From: Paenibacillus sp. PL91
Lineage (GTDB): Bacteria; Bacillota; Bacilli; Paenibacillales; Paenibacillaceae
DNA: 64,000 nucleotides
Assembly (NCBI RefSeq): GCF_012935325.2
Contig: NZ_JABBYG020000013.1
Coordinates: 124,001-188,000, forward strand
Direction of reading: 5' to 3'
A program made the position numbers and the translations under genes. Below the pieces are notes generated by a model that searched no databases, was not told the origin of the DNA, and was given only the letters and a program-made list of their open reading frames with translations. Numbering within the stretch: position 1 is the stretch's first letter; each line of letters begins with the position of its first letter. Shown one piece after another: positions 1 to 7,581 of this stretch.

Positions 1-72
1 TAGTATCTGGGCACCTTAAACGCATGGAGTCAGTGGTGCAACCGTCCCAAAATGAATGGGGGACATGGGCAA

Positions 73-234
73 ATGGTACTTATAAATTCAAATGACAATC
101 AGGACTTGGATATGGAGTGGGTAGCATTAATCATGAATGCACGTTCTTTGGGGTTTAGTAAGGAAGATGTGCGGAAGGTACTGCTATGCCTAGAGGAAAG
201 CAAGAAGGATGATATCCAGGAAACTGCTGTATAA
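73..234 (+). CDS. sinI: SinI-like antirepressor
   Basis: Small protein of about 53 residues whose core (LDMEWVALIMNARSLGFSKE, followed by a short helical tail) matches the SinI dimerisation helices. In Bacillus, SinI binds SinR and strips it from DNA, turning on biofilm genes. The ATG at 73 follows a GGGGGA ribosome binding site; an in-frame ATG at 52 has no obvious site. The same motif type recurs at the C terminus of the neighbouring SinR-like protein, as expected for a heterodimer pair. In B. subtilis sinI precedes sinR on the same strand; here the two genes converge with a 14-bp gap. The promoter is near or beyond the window edge. Confidence 0.8.
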   Translation: MVLINSNDNQDLDMEWVALIMNARSLGFSKEDVRKVLLCLEESKKDDIQETAV

Positions 235-238
235 AAGC

Positions 239-266
239 GGAAAAAGCGCTATTCGCGCTTAATTTT
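239..266. terminator. Bidirectional terminator between sinI and sinR
   Basis: Hairpin AAGCGC-TATTC-GCGCTT (244-260) flanked by A-rich sequence on the left and AATTTT on the right. It can end sinI on the plus strand and sinR on the minus strand, and it overlaps the sinR stop codon. Confidence 0.6.
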
Positions 267-581
267 CCATTTATTAAATTCTAAAAACTCTTTAAACTGA
301 TCCTTGCTTACGCCAGAGGCCATTGCCTCTCTAACTAAGTCAGCCCATTCATTGTCAAGGTGATCGGGGGTGCGATCAGTTTTTTCGTCATTATTGAGAA
401 ATTCTTCAACGGTTACGTTTAAAACCGCGCCTACCTTTTCGAGAAATTGAATCGAAGGATTTTGCTGGAGCCCTCGTTCAATGGAGCTTAAGTAAGATTT
501 TGCGACGCCTGCCCGCTGAGATAACTCGGTTAGGGAAAGGCCTTTTCTCTTGCGCAGCATCTGAATACGTTCTCCGATCAT
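249..581 (-). CDS. sinR: SinR-like transcriptional repressor
   Basis: About 110 residues: an N-terminal XRE helix-turn-helix (MIGERIQMLRKRKGLSLTEL, then a recognition helix around AGVAKSYLSSIERG) followed by a SinI-like C-terminal dimerisation domain (LDNEWADLVREAMASGVSKD). This architecture is diagnostic for SinR, a tetrameric repressor of matrix and transition-state genes that binds GTTCTYT boxes. The start at 581 is preceded by GGAGGAG with 6-nt spacing; an upstream in-frame ATG at 602 is less likely. The gene is divergent from the lasso-peptide operon, and three palindromes made of GTTCTTT-type half-sites lie in the shared 411-bp gap, so the lasso operon is a likely target (inference). 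Confidence 0.85.
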   Translation of the reverse strand: MIGERIQMLRKRKGLSLTELSQRAGVAKSYLSSIERGLQQNPSIQFLEKVGAVLNVTVEEFLNNDEKTDRTPDHLDNEWADLVREAMASGVSKDQFKEFLEFNKWKIKRE

Positions 582-605
582 AAGAAACTCCTCCGTTATC
601 ACATC

Positions 606-627
606 GTTGTAGACAACTACTATTATA
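606..627 (-). promoter_or_regulatory. Possible sinR promoter -10 and operator
   Basis: On the minus strand a TATAAT -10 box lies at 622-627, but no good -35 is visible. Just downstream is the near-palindrome GTTGT-AG-ACAAC (606-617), which could be an operator in the sinR leader. Weak evidence. Confidence 0.35.
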
Positions 628-694
628 ACGAAAAATTGTTAATTGCGAAAGCTAGTAAACTTTATCATCATTTATTTTTTATTTCCTCTAATAG

Positions 695-729
695 TATCCA
701 CTTATTATCGTGAATAAGTGGATATTTTT
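695..729 (+). terminator. Strong orphan terminator in the sinR-lasso gap
   Basis: A perfect 12-bp stem (TATCCACTTATT / AATAAGTGGATA) with a 6-nt loop is followed by five T residues on the plus strand. No plus-strand gene ends upstream: the sinR gene reads the other way. It could end a small RNA, or block antisense transcription coming from the sinI side. Confidence 0.7.
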
Positions 730-809
730 GGTTGAAAATCAGCTTGATTTTGTTCTATGGCAAGTCGGTTTTGGAGCAAAAGGATAGGGGAGTGAGAAAT
801 CGACAAGTT

Positions 810-825
810 GTTTTTAATAAAGAAC
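810..825. promoter_or_regulatory. SinR-type operator 1 (imperfect palindrome)
   Basis: GTTTTTAATAAAGAAC. The right half, AAAGAAC, is the exact complement of the SinR box GTTCTTT; the left half has one mismatch. It is centred about 50 bp upstream of the -35 of the lasso promoter. Confidence 0.6.
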
Positions 826-866
826 AAAAGCTTGCGATTATTTGCAATATATCGTTGAAAAATTGA

Positions 867-895
867 TTGACAAAGGTAAATATCAGGTGTAATAT
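867..895 (+). promoter_or_regulatory. Sigma-A promoter of the lasso operon
   Basis: Perfect -35 TTGACA (867-872), 17-bp spacer and TAATAT -10 (890-895). Transcription would start near 902, giving a leader of about 90 nt before the cyclase gene. The flanking SinR-type palindromes suggest it is kept off by the adjacent repressor. Confidence 0.8.
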
Positions 896-903
896 GCAAA
901 TAT

Positions 904-919
904 GTTCTTTATAAAGAAC
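904..919. promoter_or_regulatory. SinR-type operator 2 (perfect palindrome)
   Basis: GTTCTTTATAAAGAAC is a perfect 16-bp palindrome: two SinR boxes, GTTCTTT and AAAGAAC, separated by AT. It lies right after the predicted transcription start, a classic blocking position. Confidence 0.7.
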
Positions 920-949
920 TACAAATTCATTAATTGATTTTCGAAAACT

Positions 950-965
950 GTTCTTCATATCGAAC
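950..965. promoter_or_regulatory. SinR-type operator 3 (imperfect palindrome)
   Basis: GTTCTTCATATCGAAC, a third copy with outer arms GTTC/GAAC intact and the left half fitting GTTCTYT except at its last base. It lies in the leader, about 30 bp before the cyclase start codon. Confidence 0.5.
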
Positions 966-992
966 AATTTCGATGTCCAGCCGGAGGAATCG

Positions 993-2933
993 ATGAGCGC
1001 CATTGCAGCCGTTTTTCTAACCGATCAAGGAAGTCATGCATGGAAGCAAGGCGGCTCCTTAATGGAGGCATTATCTCAGTATCCTTGTGATGCGGCTCAG
1101 GCCTGGCATGAGGATCATATTTTTCTAGGCTGCCATAATCAGTGGATTACTCCTGAATCAGTAGGCGAGCGCAATCCCTATGTGGATACAGAAAGAGGGC
1201 TGGTCATAACCGCGGATGCGATCATTGACAATCGTGAAGAGCTGTTTGGCCTGCTGCAGGTGGAACAGCATCGGCGGAGAGGGATGCCGGATAATGAGCT
1301 GGTTTTGCTTGCATACGAGAAATGGGGCGAACAAGCGCCTGCATATTTGGTTGGCGACTTTGCATTTATAATCTGGGATCGCCGAAATCGCAAGCTGTTT
1401 GGCGCTAGGGATTTCTCGGGCGGCCGCACGTTGTATTATCACCGGAATGCGGAACGGTTTGCCTTTTGCACAACGATTGAGCCGCTGCTCGCGCTGCCTG
1501 GAACGGGGCGCATGCTGAATGAGCAATGGCTTGCCGAGTTTCTAGCAATCGCTGGCATGGTGGACGTAGCGGATGCCTCGACAACGGTCTACCGCAATAT
1601 CGAGCAGCTGCCGCCTTCTCATAGTATTACGATCAAGGATGATCGGATAGTCGTAGCAAGATATTATCAGTTTAGATCGGGTGAACGCGTTCGATTCAAA
1701 ACGGATGGTCAATATGTAGAGGCGTTCCAAGAGGTGTTCGACCAAGCCGTTTCTTCCAGGCTGCGGACACATCGCCACGTTGGAGCACAGCTCAGCGGAG
1801 GATTGGATTCCGGTTCGATCGTAAGTTTCGCCTCAAGGGCGCTGCGCCAGCAAAATAAAAGGCTGCATACGTTCAGCTATGTACCGACATCCGACTTTAT
1901 CGACTACACAGCGAAATATATGATGCCGAATGAAAGACCGCTTATTGAATCGACTGTCGAGCATATCGGGGGGATAGAGGATCATTATCTCGATTTTCAA
2001 GGGAGAGACTCCTACTCCGAAATCGACGGATTTCTAAATATTATGGAAATGCCTTATAAGTTTTTTGAGAATTCCTTCTGGATGAGAGGCATGTTCGAGA
2101 AGGCGGAGGAGCAGGGAGTTGGCGTGCTTCTTAATGGAGGTAGAGGCAATCTATCGATCTCTTGGGGAGCTGCCATTCCTTACTACGCAACGCTGCTCAA
2201 AAAAATGAAATGGGTTAGGCTGCTTCGGGAAATGCGTCAGTACAGCCTTAATATCGGCTCTGGCCGAGCGCATGTGTTCTCTAACGTCAGCCGGGCAGCA
2301 TTTCCGCTTATTGATCAGCTTAGGCCTTCCCACGATTCATACCATTATCCGATGATTATCCATCCCGAATTCGCGAGGAAGACCGATGTGTTTAATCGGC
2401 TCGGCGAGCATGGCATCGATGAATCAGGATGGTTTGCGGCAAAGAATGTGTACGAGGAAAGAAAAAGCCATTTCGATGAAGTATTTCACTGGAACGCAGG
2501 CAATACGCTCTCGACGAAGCTGTCGCTTAGACATGGTCTTTGGAAGCGCGACCCGACTAATGATGCAAGAGTCATTCGGTTTTGCTTGTCGCTGCCGGAG
2601 AGCCAATACGTCCAGAATGGGATGGATCGCGCTCTAATCAGGCGTGCTACCGATAAGCTGCTGCCCGATCAGGTGAGGCTTAATCAGCGCACGCATGGAG
2701 TACAAGGAGCAGATTGGGTTCATCGCATGCTTCCCAGATGGCAAGCATTTAAGGATGAGCTGCGGCAAATGAGTGAAGATCGCTTATTTATGGAGTTTGT
2801 TGATGGCAAGGTAATCCGATCGGCGTTGTCGAGGCTAGAGGAAGGCGCTCAGCCGAGGCATGCGGTTGATCCGAATTATAGATTGTTAATGCGCAGCCTT
2901 ATCGTATTTCGCTTTCTGAAAAAATTCAATTGA
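993..2933 (+). CDS. Lasso peptide cyclase, asparagine synthetase-like (C protein)
   Basis: 646 residues with the two-domain layout of class II asparagine synthetases: an N-terminal glutaminase-like domain and a C-terminal synthetase domain with the ATP-pyrophosphatase loop SGGLDS at about residues 268-273. In lasso biosynthesis this enzyme adenylates the Asp/Glu side chain and closes the macrolactam ring on the core N terminus. The glutaminase nucleophile Cys2 is absent: the protein starts Met-Ser-Ala-Ile. This fits a cyclase that uses an internal amine rather than ammonia. The start at 993 is preceded by CGGAGGAATCG. It is the first gene of the cluster, and the precursor gene begins 17 bp after its stop. 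Confidence 0.9.
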   Translation: MSAIAAVFLTDQGSHAWKQGGSLMEALSQYPCDAAQAWHEDHIFLGCHNQWITPESVGERNPYVDTERGLVITADAIIDNREELFGLLQVEQHRRRGMPDNELVLLAYEKWGEQAPAYLVGDFAFIIWDRRNRKLFGARDFSGGRTLYYHRNAERFAFCTTIEPLLALPGTGRMLNEQWLAEFLAIAGMVDVADASTTVYRNIEQLPPSHSITIKDDRIVVARYYQFRSGERVRFKTDGQYVEAFQEVFDQAVSSRLRTHRHVGAQLSGGLDSGSIVSFASRALRQQNKRLHTFSYVPTSDFIDYTAKYMMPNERPLIESTVEHIGGIEDHYLDFQGRDSYSEIDGFLNIMEMPYKFFENSFWMRGMFEKAEEQGVGVLLNGGRGNLSISWGAAIPYYATLLKKMKWVRLLREMRQYSLNIGSGRAHVFSNVSRAAFPLIDQLRPSHDSYHYPMIIHPEFARKTDVFNRLGEHGIDESGWFAAKNVYEERKSHFDEVFHWNAGNTLSTKLSLRHGLWKRDPTNDARVIRFCLSLPESQYVQNGMDRALIRRATDKLLPDQVRLNQRTHGVQGADWVHRMLPRWQAFKDELRQMSEDRLFMEFVDGKVIRSALSRLEEGAQPRHAVDPNYRLLMRSLIVFRFLKKFN

Positions 2934-2949
2934 AGGGAGGTGACAAGAT

Positions 2950-3093
2950 ATGCAAACGAAAAAACAATGGATTAAACCTGAGCTAGAGGTCCTTCATGTA
3001 CATATGACTGCGGCTTCCACGACAAACGGTCCGTTCACAGATGAGGCTTATGTACCTGGCCAAAATTCTGATAAGCCACGTTTTACTAGCTAA
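2950..3093 (+). CDS. Lasso peptide precursor (paeninodin family)
   Basis: 47-residue ORF with a very strong ribosome binding site (AAGGGAGGTGA, 6 nt before ATG). The leader has the RRE-recognised pattern: Trp7, Pro10, Leu12, then Glu-Val-Leu (13-15) and Thr20. The C-terminal part (about residue 22 on) has candidate ring-closing acids Asp31 and Glu32, and ends Arg-Phe-Thr-Ser, so Ser47 is terminal. A terminal Ser is the known phosphorylation site in paeninodin, and a matching kinase gene follows. The cleavage site and ring size cannot be fixed from sequence: Thr20 as the usual -2 Thr would put Asp31 at ring position 10, outside the known 7-9 range. Its place between the cyclase and kinase genes supports the call. 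Confidence 0.85.
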   Translation: MQTKKQWIKPELEVLHVHMTAASTTNGPFTDEAYVPGQNSDKPRFTS

Positions 3094-3119
3094 GGCATTA
3101 TGGATTCGATTGGTGAAGG

Positions 3120-3160
3120 AAGCCCTTATACATAAGGTGTATAAGGGCTTTCTAGCTTTT
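3120..3160 (+). terminator. Hairpin after the precursor gene (partial terminator or processing site)
   Basis: Perfect 13-bp stem AAGCCCTTATACA / TGTATAAGGGCTT (3120-3150) with a 5-nt loop, then a T-rich tail ending TTTT. Its place between the precursor and modification genes suggests it lowers downstream expression or protects the upstream mRNA so that precursor exceeds enzymes (inference). Confidence 0.65.
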
Positions 3161-3177
3161 ATCAAGAGATTGATGGA

Positions 3178-4116
3178 GTGAGGACATTGACGGCAACGAA
3201 GACGAAGATGGCGTACAGCGCATTTGGACTTGCGATTGAAAGCGAGCTGCCATTGCCTGAGCTAGCCCCTATCGATACCATCGGTGAGCGATTCGATTTG
3301 GAGATCATTATCGATCGCGATTTGAAAGATACCGTTTTGCTGGAGCCTTATGACTTTGTTGTGGAGGATCGCAACGTTACGGTAAATATGCCGGAAGCAG
3401 CGTTATTTCGAATCGAAGACGGCAATCGGATCACCATTTCTCCTGCTGAGGGAGCCGATGAGGATCTGATCCGGTTATACGTGCTTGGCACCTGTATCGG
3501 TGCTGTGCTTCTGCAGCGCGGCATTTATCCTCTGCACGGGAGTGCGATCGCGATTAATGGCAAAGCCTATGCGTTTGTAGGTCATTCAGGCGCGGGCAAA
3601 TCAACGTTAGCGTCGGCGCTCATGAACCAAGGCTACCCGCTGCTCAGCGATGATGTCATTGCGGTGTCACCATTCTCAGCGGAGCAAGCGCCGCTCGTAA
3701 TACCGGCATACCCGCAGCAGAAGCTCTGGCAGCAAAGCCTGGATGCCTTCGGCGTAAATAATGAGGAGCTTCGTGCGATTTACGGCAGGGAAAATAAATA
3801 TTGCATCCCGGTCGAGGCCAACTTCTGCAACAGCGCAATGCCGCTCGGAGCCGTGTTCGAGCTTGTGAAATCGGAATCAGATACAGCCGAAGCTCTCATT
3901 CATCCGATTCAGAAGCTAGAGCGTCTGGATATTTTGTTCCAGCATACCTATCGGCAGTTTTTGGTGCAAAAGATGGATCTCACGCGGTGGCATTTTACAC
4001 TCTCAGCCTCGCTCGCATCTCAGCTGCCAGTCTATCGTTTGGTAAGACCGGCTGATGGCTTTACGGCACCACAGCTCGTAGAACTCATATTAAATACGAT
4101 ATCCGCGGAGGAATAA
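3178..4116 (+). CDS. HPr kinase-like lasso peptide kinase (PadeK type)
   Basis: 312 residues counted from GTG 3178; a TTG at 3187 behind GGAGTGAGG is an alternative start. It has a P-loop GHSGAGKST at about residues 135-143 and the overall pattern of HPr kinase/phosphorylase C-terminal domains, but sits in a lasso operon rather than near ptsH. In the paeninodin system this family phosphorylates the C-terminal Ser of the precursor, and the precursor here ends in Ser. The stop is 3 bp from the next gene's ATG, and GGAGGAATAACCT overlaps the stop, so the two are translationally coupled. Substrate assignment is by analogy. Confidence 0.85.
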   Translation: MRTLTATKTKMAYSAFGLAIESELPLPELAPIDTIGERFDLEIIIDRDLKDTVLLEPYDFVVEDRNVTVNMPEAALFRIEDGNRITISPAEGADEDLIRLYVLGTCIGAVLLQRGIYPLHGSAIAINGKAYAFVGHSGAGKSTLASALMNQGYPLLSDDVIAVSPFSAEQAPLVIPAYPQQKLWQQSLDAFGVNNEELRAIYGRENKYCIPVEANFCNSAMPLGAVFELVKSESDTAEALIHPIQKLERLDILFQHTYRQFLVQKMDLTRWHFTLSASLASQLPVYRLVRPADGFTAPQLVELILNTISAEE

Positions 4117-4119
4117 CCT

Positions 4120-4428
4120 ATGACAAAAAGCCAAGCCATTACGATTCAAGCATTATTGATGGAGCAGCTCATCGTGCAAGACCAGAACAATATTGTAAGC
4201 GATATGGGGGGCGAGAAGGTCATCTTGAGCATTGAGAATGGAAAATATTACAATCTTGGCGTTATGGGAAGCCAAATTTGGGATTTGATTAAGCAGCCTG
4301 TTACGATATCGCAAGTGGTAGAGGGTCTGCTGCAGCAATTTGATGTGGCAAAAGAAATGTGCGAGGAGCAGGTGCTGTCCTTTCTTACCCACCTGTTAGA
4401 AGAGCGACTTATTCATATTAAAGAATAG
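4120..4428 (+). CDS. Lasso B1 protein, PqqD-like RiPP recognition element
   Basis: 102 residues with the PqqD/RRE fold pattern: beta strands around residues 32-46 (KVILSIENGKYYNLG), then helices with the motif G-x-x-I-W-x-L-I typical of PqqD-like proteins. In lasso systems B1 binds the precursor leader (here the Trp7/Pro10/Leu12 pattern) and delivers it to the B2 protease. Separate B1 and B2 proteins are usual in Gram-positive clusters. It is followed after 15 bp by B2. Confidence 0.9.
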   Translation: MTKSQAITIQALLMEQLIVQDQNNIVSDMGGEKVILSIENGKYYNLGVMGSQIWDLIKQPVTISQVVEGLLQQFDVAKEMCEEQVLSFLTHLLEERLIHIKE

Positions 4429-4443
4429 ATAGGCGGTGAGCCT

Positions 4444-4902
4444 ATGGGAAAAATGATGAGATTGCGAGCTTTGCTTTCTTTGGATTTCAAGACCGTCCTC
4501 CTGCTAATTGAAGCAACCCTGCTCCTCGGCTGGGCCAGAATTCGGATTATCTACCAGCCATTCTCGAAGATTGCGCCAACGCTGGGTCAATATATGAAAG
4601 AAACGGAGAGCGAGACATCGGCTGATCACAGACAATCGCTTGTCCATATACGCCACGCCATTCAGATTGCAAGCAGCCATACGCCCTGGGACAGCAAATG
4701 CTTGGCTCGTGCGCTAGCCGGCATGAAGATGCTGGAGAGACGAGGCATCAGCAGCACGTTATATCTCGGAACGGCGAAGGACGAGGCGGGGAAGCTGATT
4801 GCGCACGCCTGGCTGCGAAGCGGCTCCCTGTACGTTACAGGCGCGGAAGAGATGGATCGCTTTGCTGTGACTGGCATTTTTGCCAAGGTAGTCCATTATT
4901 AA
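4444..4902 (+). CDS. Lasso B2 protein, transglutaminase-like leader peptidase
   Basis: 152 residues. The C-terminal half carries a papain/transglutaminase-like core with catalytic Cys at about 86 (in DSKCLARA), His at about 121 (in IAHAWL) and a candidate Asp near 138. This protease removes the leader peptide before cyclisation. The N-terminal half has a hydrophobic stretch (residues 18-36) that may place it at the membrane near the exporter. GGCGGTGA precedes the ATG. Length fits stand-alone B2 proteins. Confidence 0.9.
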   Translation: MGKMMRLRALLSLDFKTVLLLIEATLLLGWARIRIIYQPFSKIAPTLGQYMKETESETSADHRQSLVHIRHAIQIASSHTPWDSKCLARALAGMKMLERRGISSTLYLGTAKDEAGKLIAHAWLRSGSLYVTGAEEMDRFAVTGIFAKVVHY

Positions 4903-4922
4903 ATACGGAAAGTGATGAAGCG

Positions 4923-6728
4923 ATGAATCATCTATTATATTTCTTCAGAAAGCTGCATGCCTACGGCGGCAAGGTGCTCTACATAAATCTCTTCGGGATG
5001 ATGCTCGTTGGTCTTCTGGACGGCGCAGGCATTCTATTGTTAGCTCCGCTGCTTAGTGTGATTGGCATTGTAGATATTCCACTGGCTTCAATCCCCGGTC
5101 TTCATTTGTTAACAACGCTGCAAGAGCTTCCTAAAGAAAGAGCGCTATTCATTATTTTAGCCCTATTCATACTGCTTGTTGCCGCGCAAGGCATAATTGG
5201 ACGCAATTTAAGCTTAAGGGAAATTAGAATCCATACGGGCTTTGTGAATCAAATACGATTAGAAATTTATAAGGCGCTGCTGCAAGTGAATTGGGGCTTC
5301 TTTATGAAGAGAAGGAAGACGGATCTCATTAATTCGTTAACCGGCGAGCTTGCTCGCGTCACGAACGGAGCCTTTCTTTTTTTACAGATGATCGCCTCCG
5401 TTGCCTTTACGATTATTCAAATCGGATTAGCTTTATTTTTATCGGTCAAAATGACCTTGTTCGTTTTATGCTGCGGACTCGCTGTAGCGTTTCTCTCAAG
5501 AAGATTTATTAAGCAATCCAGAGTAATAGGCGCCGTCACGACAGAGCTGGCGCAAAACTATTTATCTGGCATTTCCGATCACTTTAACGGCATGAAGGAT
5601 ATAAAAAGCAATCTGCTTGAATCGTCCCGCTATCGCTGGCTGCTGGATTGGTCCGAGAAGATCGCGCATGAACGGTATGAAAATTCGAAGGTGCGAAGTA
5701 ATTCGCAGCTCCTTTACAAGCTGTTTTCAGCTATAATGATTGCTGCTTTTGTTTTTGGATCAGTACTGCTCTTTCAGAACCAAGGCGGCTATTTGCTGCT
5801 TATTATGGTAATATTCTCGCGGCTCTGGCCTCGTTTTACAGGAATACAAGCGAATATGGAGCAAATTGCATCATCGTTGCCTGCCTTCAAAGCGTTAATG
5901 GAGCTCCAGGAGGATTGCAACGCGGCTAAGGAATTGATGGATGTGGATGAGCTAGGCGGAGAGCATATTTTACCGCTTAAGCTTGAGCAGCAGCTGGAAT
6001 GTCGGCAGGTATATTTCCGTTATGATCAGCAGCAGCACGGTTTCACACTCGAAGCGATAAATTTGCGGATTGCTGCGGGTAGCATGACCGCAATCGTAGG
6101 CCAATCAGGCGCAGGCAAAAGCACGCTAATCGATCTGATGATGGGACTAATGAAGCCGGAGCTCGGCCAAGTACTCTTTGACGGCAAGGCGCTGTCGGGT
6201 GCGGAGCTATTGTCGCTTAGAAGATCAATCAGCTATGTTCCGCAGGAGCCGTTTCTCTTTCATGGAACGATTAGAGATAATTTGCTGATGATCGATCCGC
6301 TTGCAAGCGAAGAGCAAATGTGGGAAGCGATGGAGTTCTCCTCTGCCGCTGAATTTACGCGCAAGCTCCCGCAAGGCTTAAACACGGTCATCGGTGATCG
6401 TGGCATACGATTATCCGGCGGTGAGCGGCAGCGGCTCGTTTTGGCTAGAGCGATATTAAGAAAGCCGTCTATTCTTATTCTCGATGAAGCGACCAGCGCG
6501 CTGGACAGCTTAAACGAGACCAAGATACAAGAAGCGATTGAGCGGCTGAAGGGAAGAATGACGGTCATTGTCATTGCCCACCGGCTGACGACTATTCGGA
6601 ATGCGGATCAGGTTATCGTTCTGGACAATGGGAAAATCGTGCAGGCAGGCCATTTCCTCATGCTCGCCGAGGATAAGAAGGGGCTGTTCAGCAGCTTGCT
6701 GGGCAATCAGCTGCAAGTAGCTTTATAG
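4923..6728 (+). CDS. ABC exporter of the lasso peptide (D protein)
   Basis: 601 residues from ATG 4923: a six-helix exporter-type membrane domain in the first about 330 residues, then a nucleotide-binding domain with Walker A GQSGAGKST (about 393-401), signature LSGGERQR (about 497) and Walker B LILDEATSALD, plus the switch His in IAHRLTT. This half-transporter should work as a homodimer to export and give immunity to the mature lasso peptide. The gene starts 20 bp after B2 and ends the tight part of the operon. Earlier in-frame starts overlap B2 and lack a binding site. Confidence 0.9.
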   Translation: MNHLLYFFRKLHAYGGKVLYINLFGMMLVGLLDGAGILLLAPLLSVIGIVDIPLASIPGLHLLTTLQELPKERALFIILALFILLVAAQGIIGRNLSLREIRIHTGFVNQIRLEIYKALLQVNWGFFMKRRKTDLINSLTGELARVTNGAFLFLQMIASVAFTIIQIGLALFLSVKMTLFVLCCGLAVAFLSRRFIKQSRVIGAVTTELAQNYLSGISDHFNGMKDIKSNLLESSRYRWLLDWSEKIAHERYENSKVRSNSQLLYKLFSAIMIAAFVFGSVLLFQNQGGYLLLIMVIFSRLWPRFTGIQANMEQIASSLPAFKALMELQEDCNAAKELMDVDELGGEHILPLKLEQQLECRQVYFRYDQQQHGFTLEAINLRIAAGSMTAIVGQSGAGKSTLIDLMMGLMKPELGQVLFDGKALSGAELLSLRRSISYVPQEPFLFHGTIRDNLLMIDPLASEEQMWEAMEFSSAAEFTRKLPQGLNTVIGDRGIRLSGGERQRLVLARAILRKPSILILDEATSALDSLNETKIQEAIERLKGRMTVIVIAHRLTTIRNADQVIVLDNGKIVQAGHFLMLAEDKKGLFSSLLGNQLQVAL

Positions 6729-6802
6729 CTGCATCTTTTATATACTTAGAATTGCAGCGCAAAACAACGACTAAAGTAGAATGACCGATTAGGAGGGCGT
6801 AT

Positions 6803-7567
6803 TTGGCTATTATACTAACACTGGCAGCATTAGTGCTTCTCGTATACCTGCTCTTTATTTTCCCAACCCAGTGGCTCAAAATCGAAAAGATCAGCCATTC
6901 CATCGGCATCAACAAACGCATATTGCAAATTAGCGATTTGCATGTAGACCGGCTGCGCATAAGCGCGAAGCGCATTCGGGAGGAGATCGAGGCGGCTAAG
7001 CCGGACTATATTTTTCTCACTGGCGATTACACCTACAAGGAACGTTACCTCCCGCGCGTGGGCTATTATCTTAAGGTGATTGCGGGTTGCGGCATTCCCG
7101 TGTTTGCGGTGCTAGGCAATCATGATTACGAGCTCCCGCGCCTGAAGCGACTGCTTGATCTGTTTGAGGCGCATGGCATTCCATTACTCCGGAATGAAAA
7201 CATTGTGCTTGATGATTTTCAGCTTGTCGGCATTGATGATGATTGCACGCATCACAGCCGCATCCGTCCTTCCTTTAAGGGGATCGACAGCAGCAAGCCA
7301 ACGATAGTCATCACTCATGACCCGAATGTGCTTCTTATTATTAAGCGCCCGTACGATTATTTGATGGCCGGTCATCTGCATGGCAAGCAGCTGAACGTGC
7401 CGTTCTTTTTTGCGTTTAAGCCCAAAGGCCCGCTTTCCGCTAAAGGGATCTACAAAGGGCTGCATACCGATCAGAACGGAGCCTTTTATATTTCAAAAGG
7501 TATCGGTCAAGCAGGCGTTAATGCCCGCTTTATGGTTCGAAGCGAAATTACGATTCATGATCTGTGA
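6803..7567 (+). CDS. Membrane-anchored metallophosphoesterase (YkuE/YaeI type)
   Basis: 254 residues starting at TTG 6803 behind AGGAGGGCGTA. One N-terminal hydrophobic helix (residues 2-21) is followed by the calcineurin-like phosphoesterase motifs: DLHVD, GDYT, GNHD and GHLHGK, which bind two metal ions. Family members include the UDP-diacylglucosamine/phosphoester hydrolases of the YaeI/YkuE group, so an envelope substrate is plausible. It lies 74 bp after the lasso exporter with no terminator seen, so read-through is possible, but it is not a known lasso gene. Confidence 0.85.
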   Translation: MAIILTLAALVLLVYLLFIFPTQWLKIEKISHSIGINKRILQISDLHVDRLRISAKRIREEIEAAKPDYIFLTGDYTYKERYLPRVGYYLKVIAGCGIPVFAVLGNHDYELPRLKRLLDLFEAHGIPLLRNENIVLDDFQLVGIDDDCTHHSRIRPSFKGIDSSKPTIVITHDPNVLLIIKRPYDYLMAGHLHGKQLNVPFFFAFKPKGPLSAKGIYKGLHTDQNGAFYISKGIGQAGVNARFMVRSEITIHDL

Positions 7568-7581
7568 GCGGTCAATACTAG

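Noticed and set aside
6803..7567. Metallophosphoesterase as part of lasso maturation
   Set aside because: Such a gene is not known in lasso clusters and it has a 74-bp gap; adjacency alone is weak evidence.
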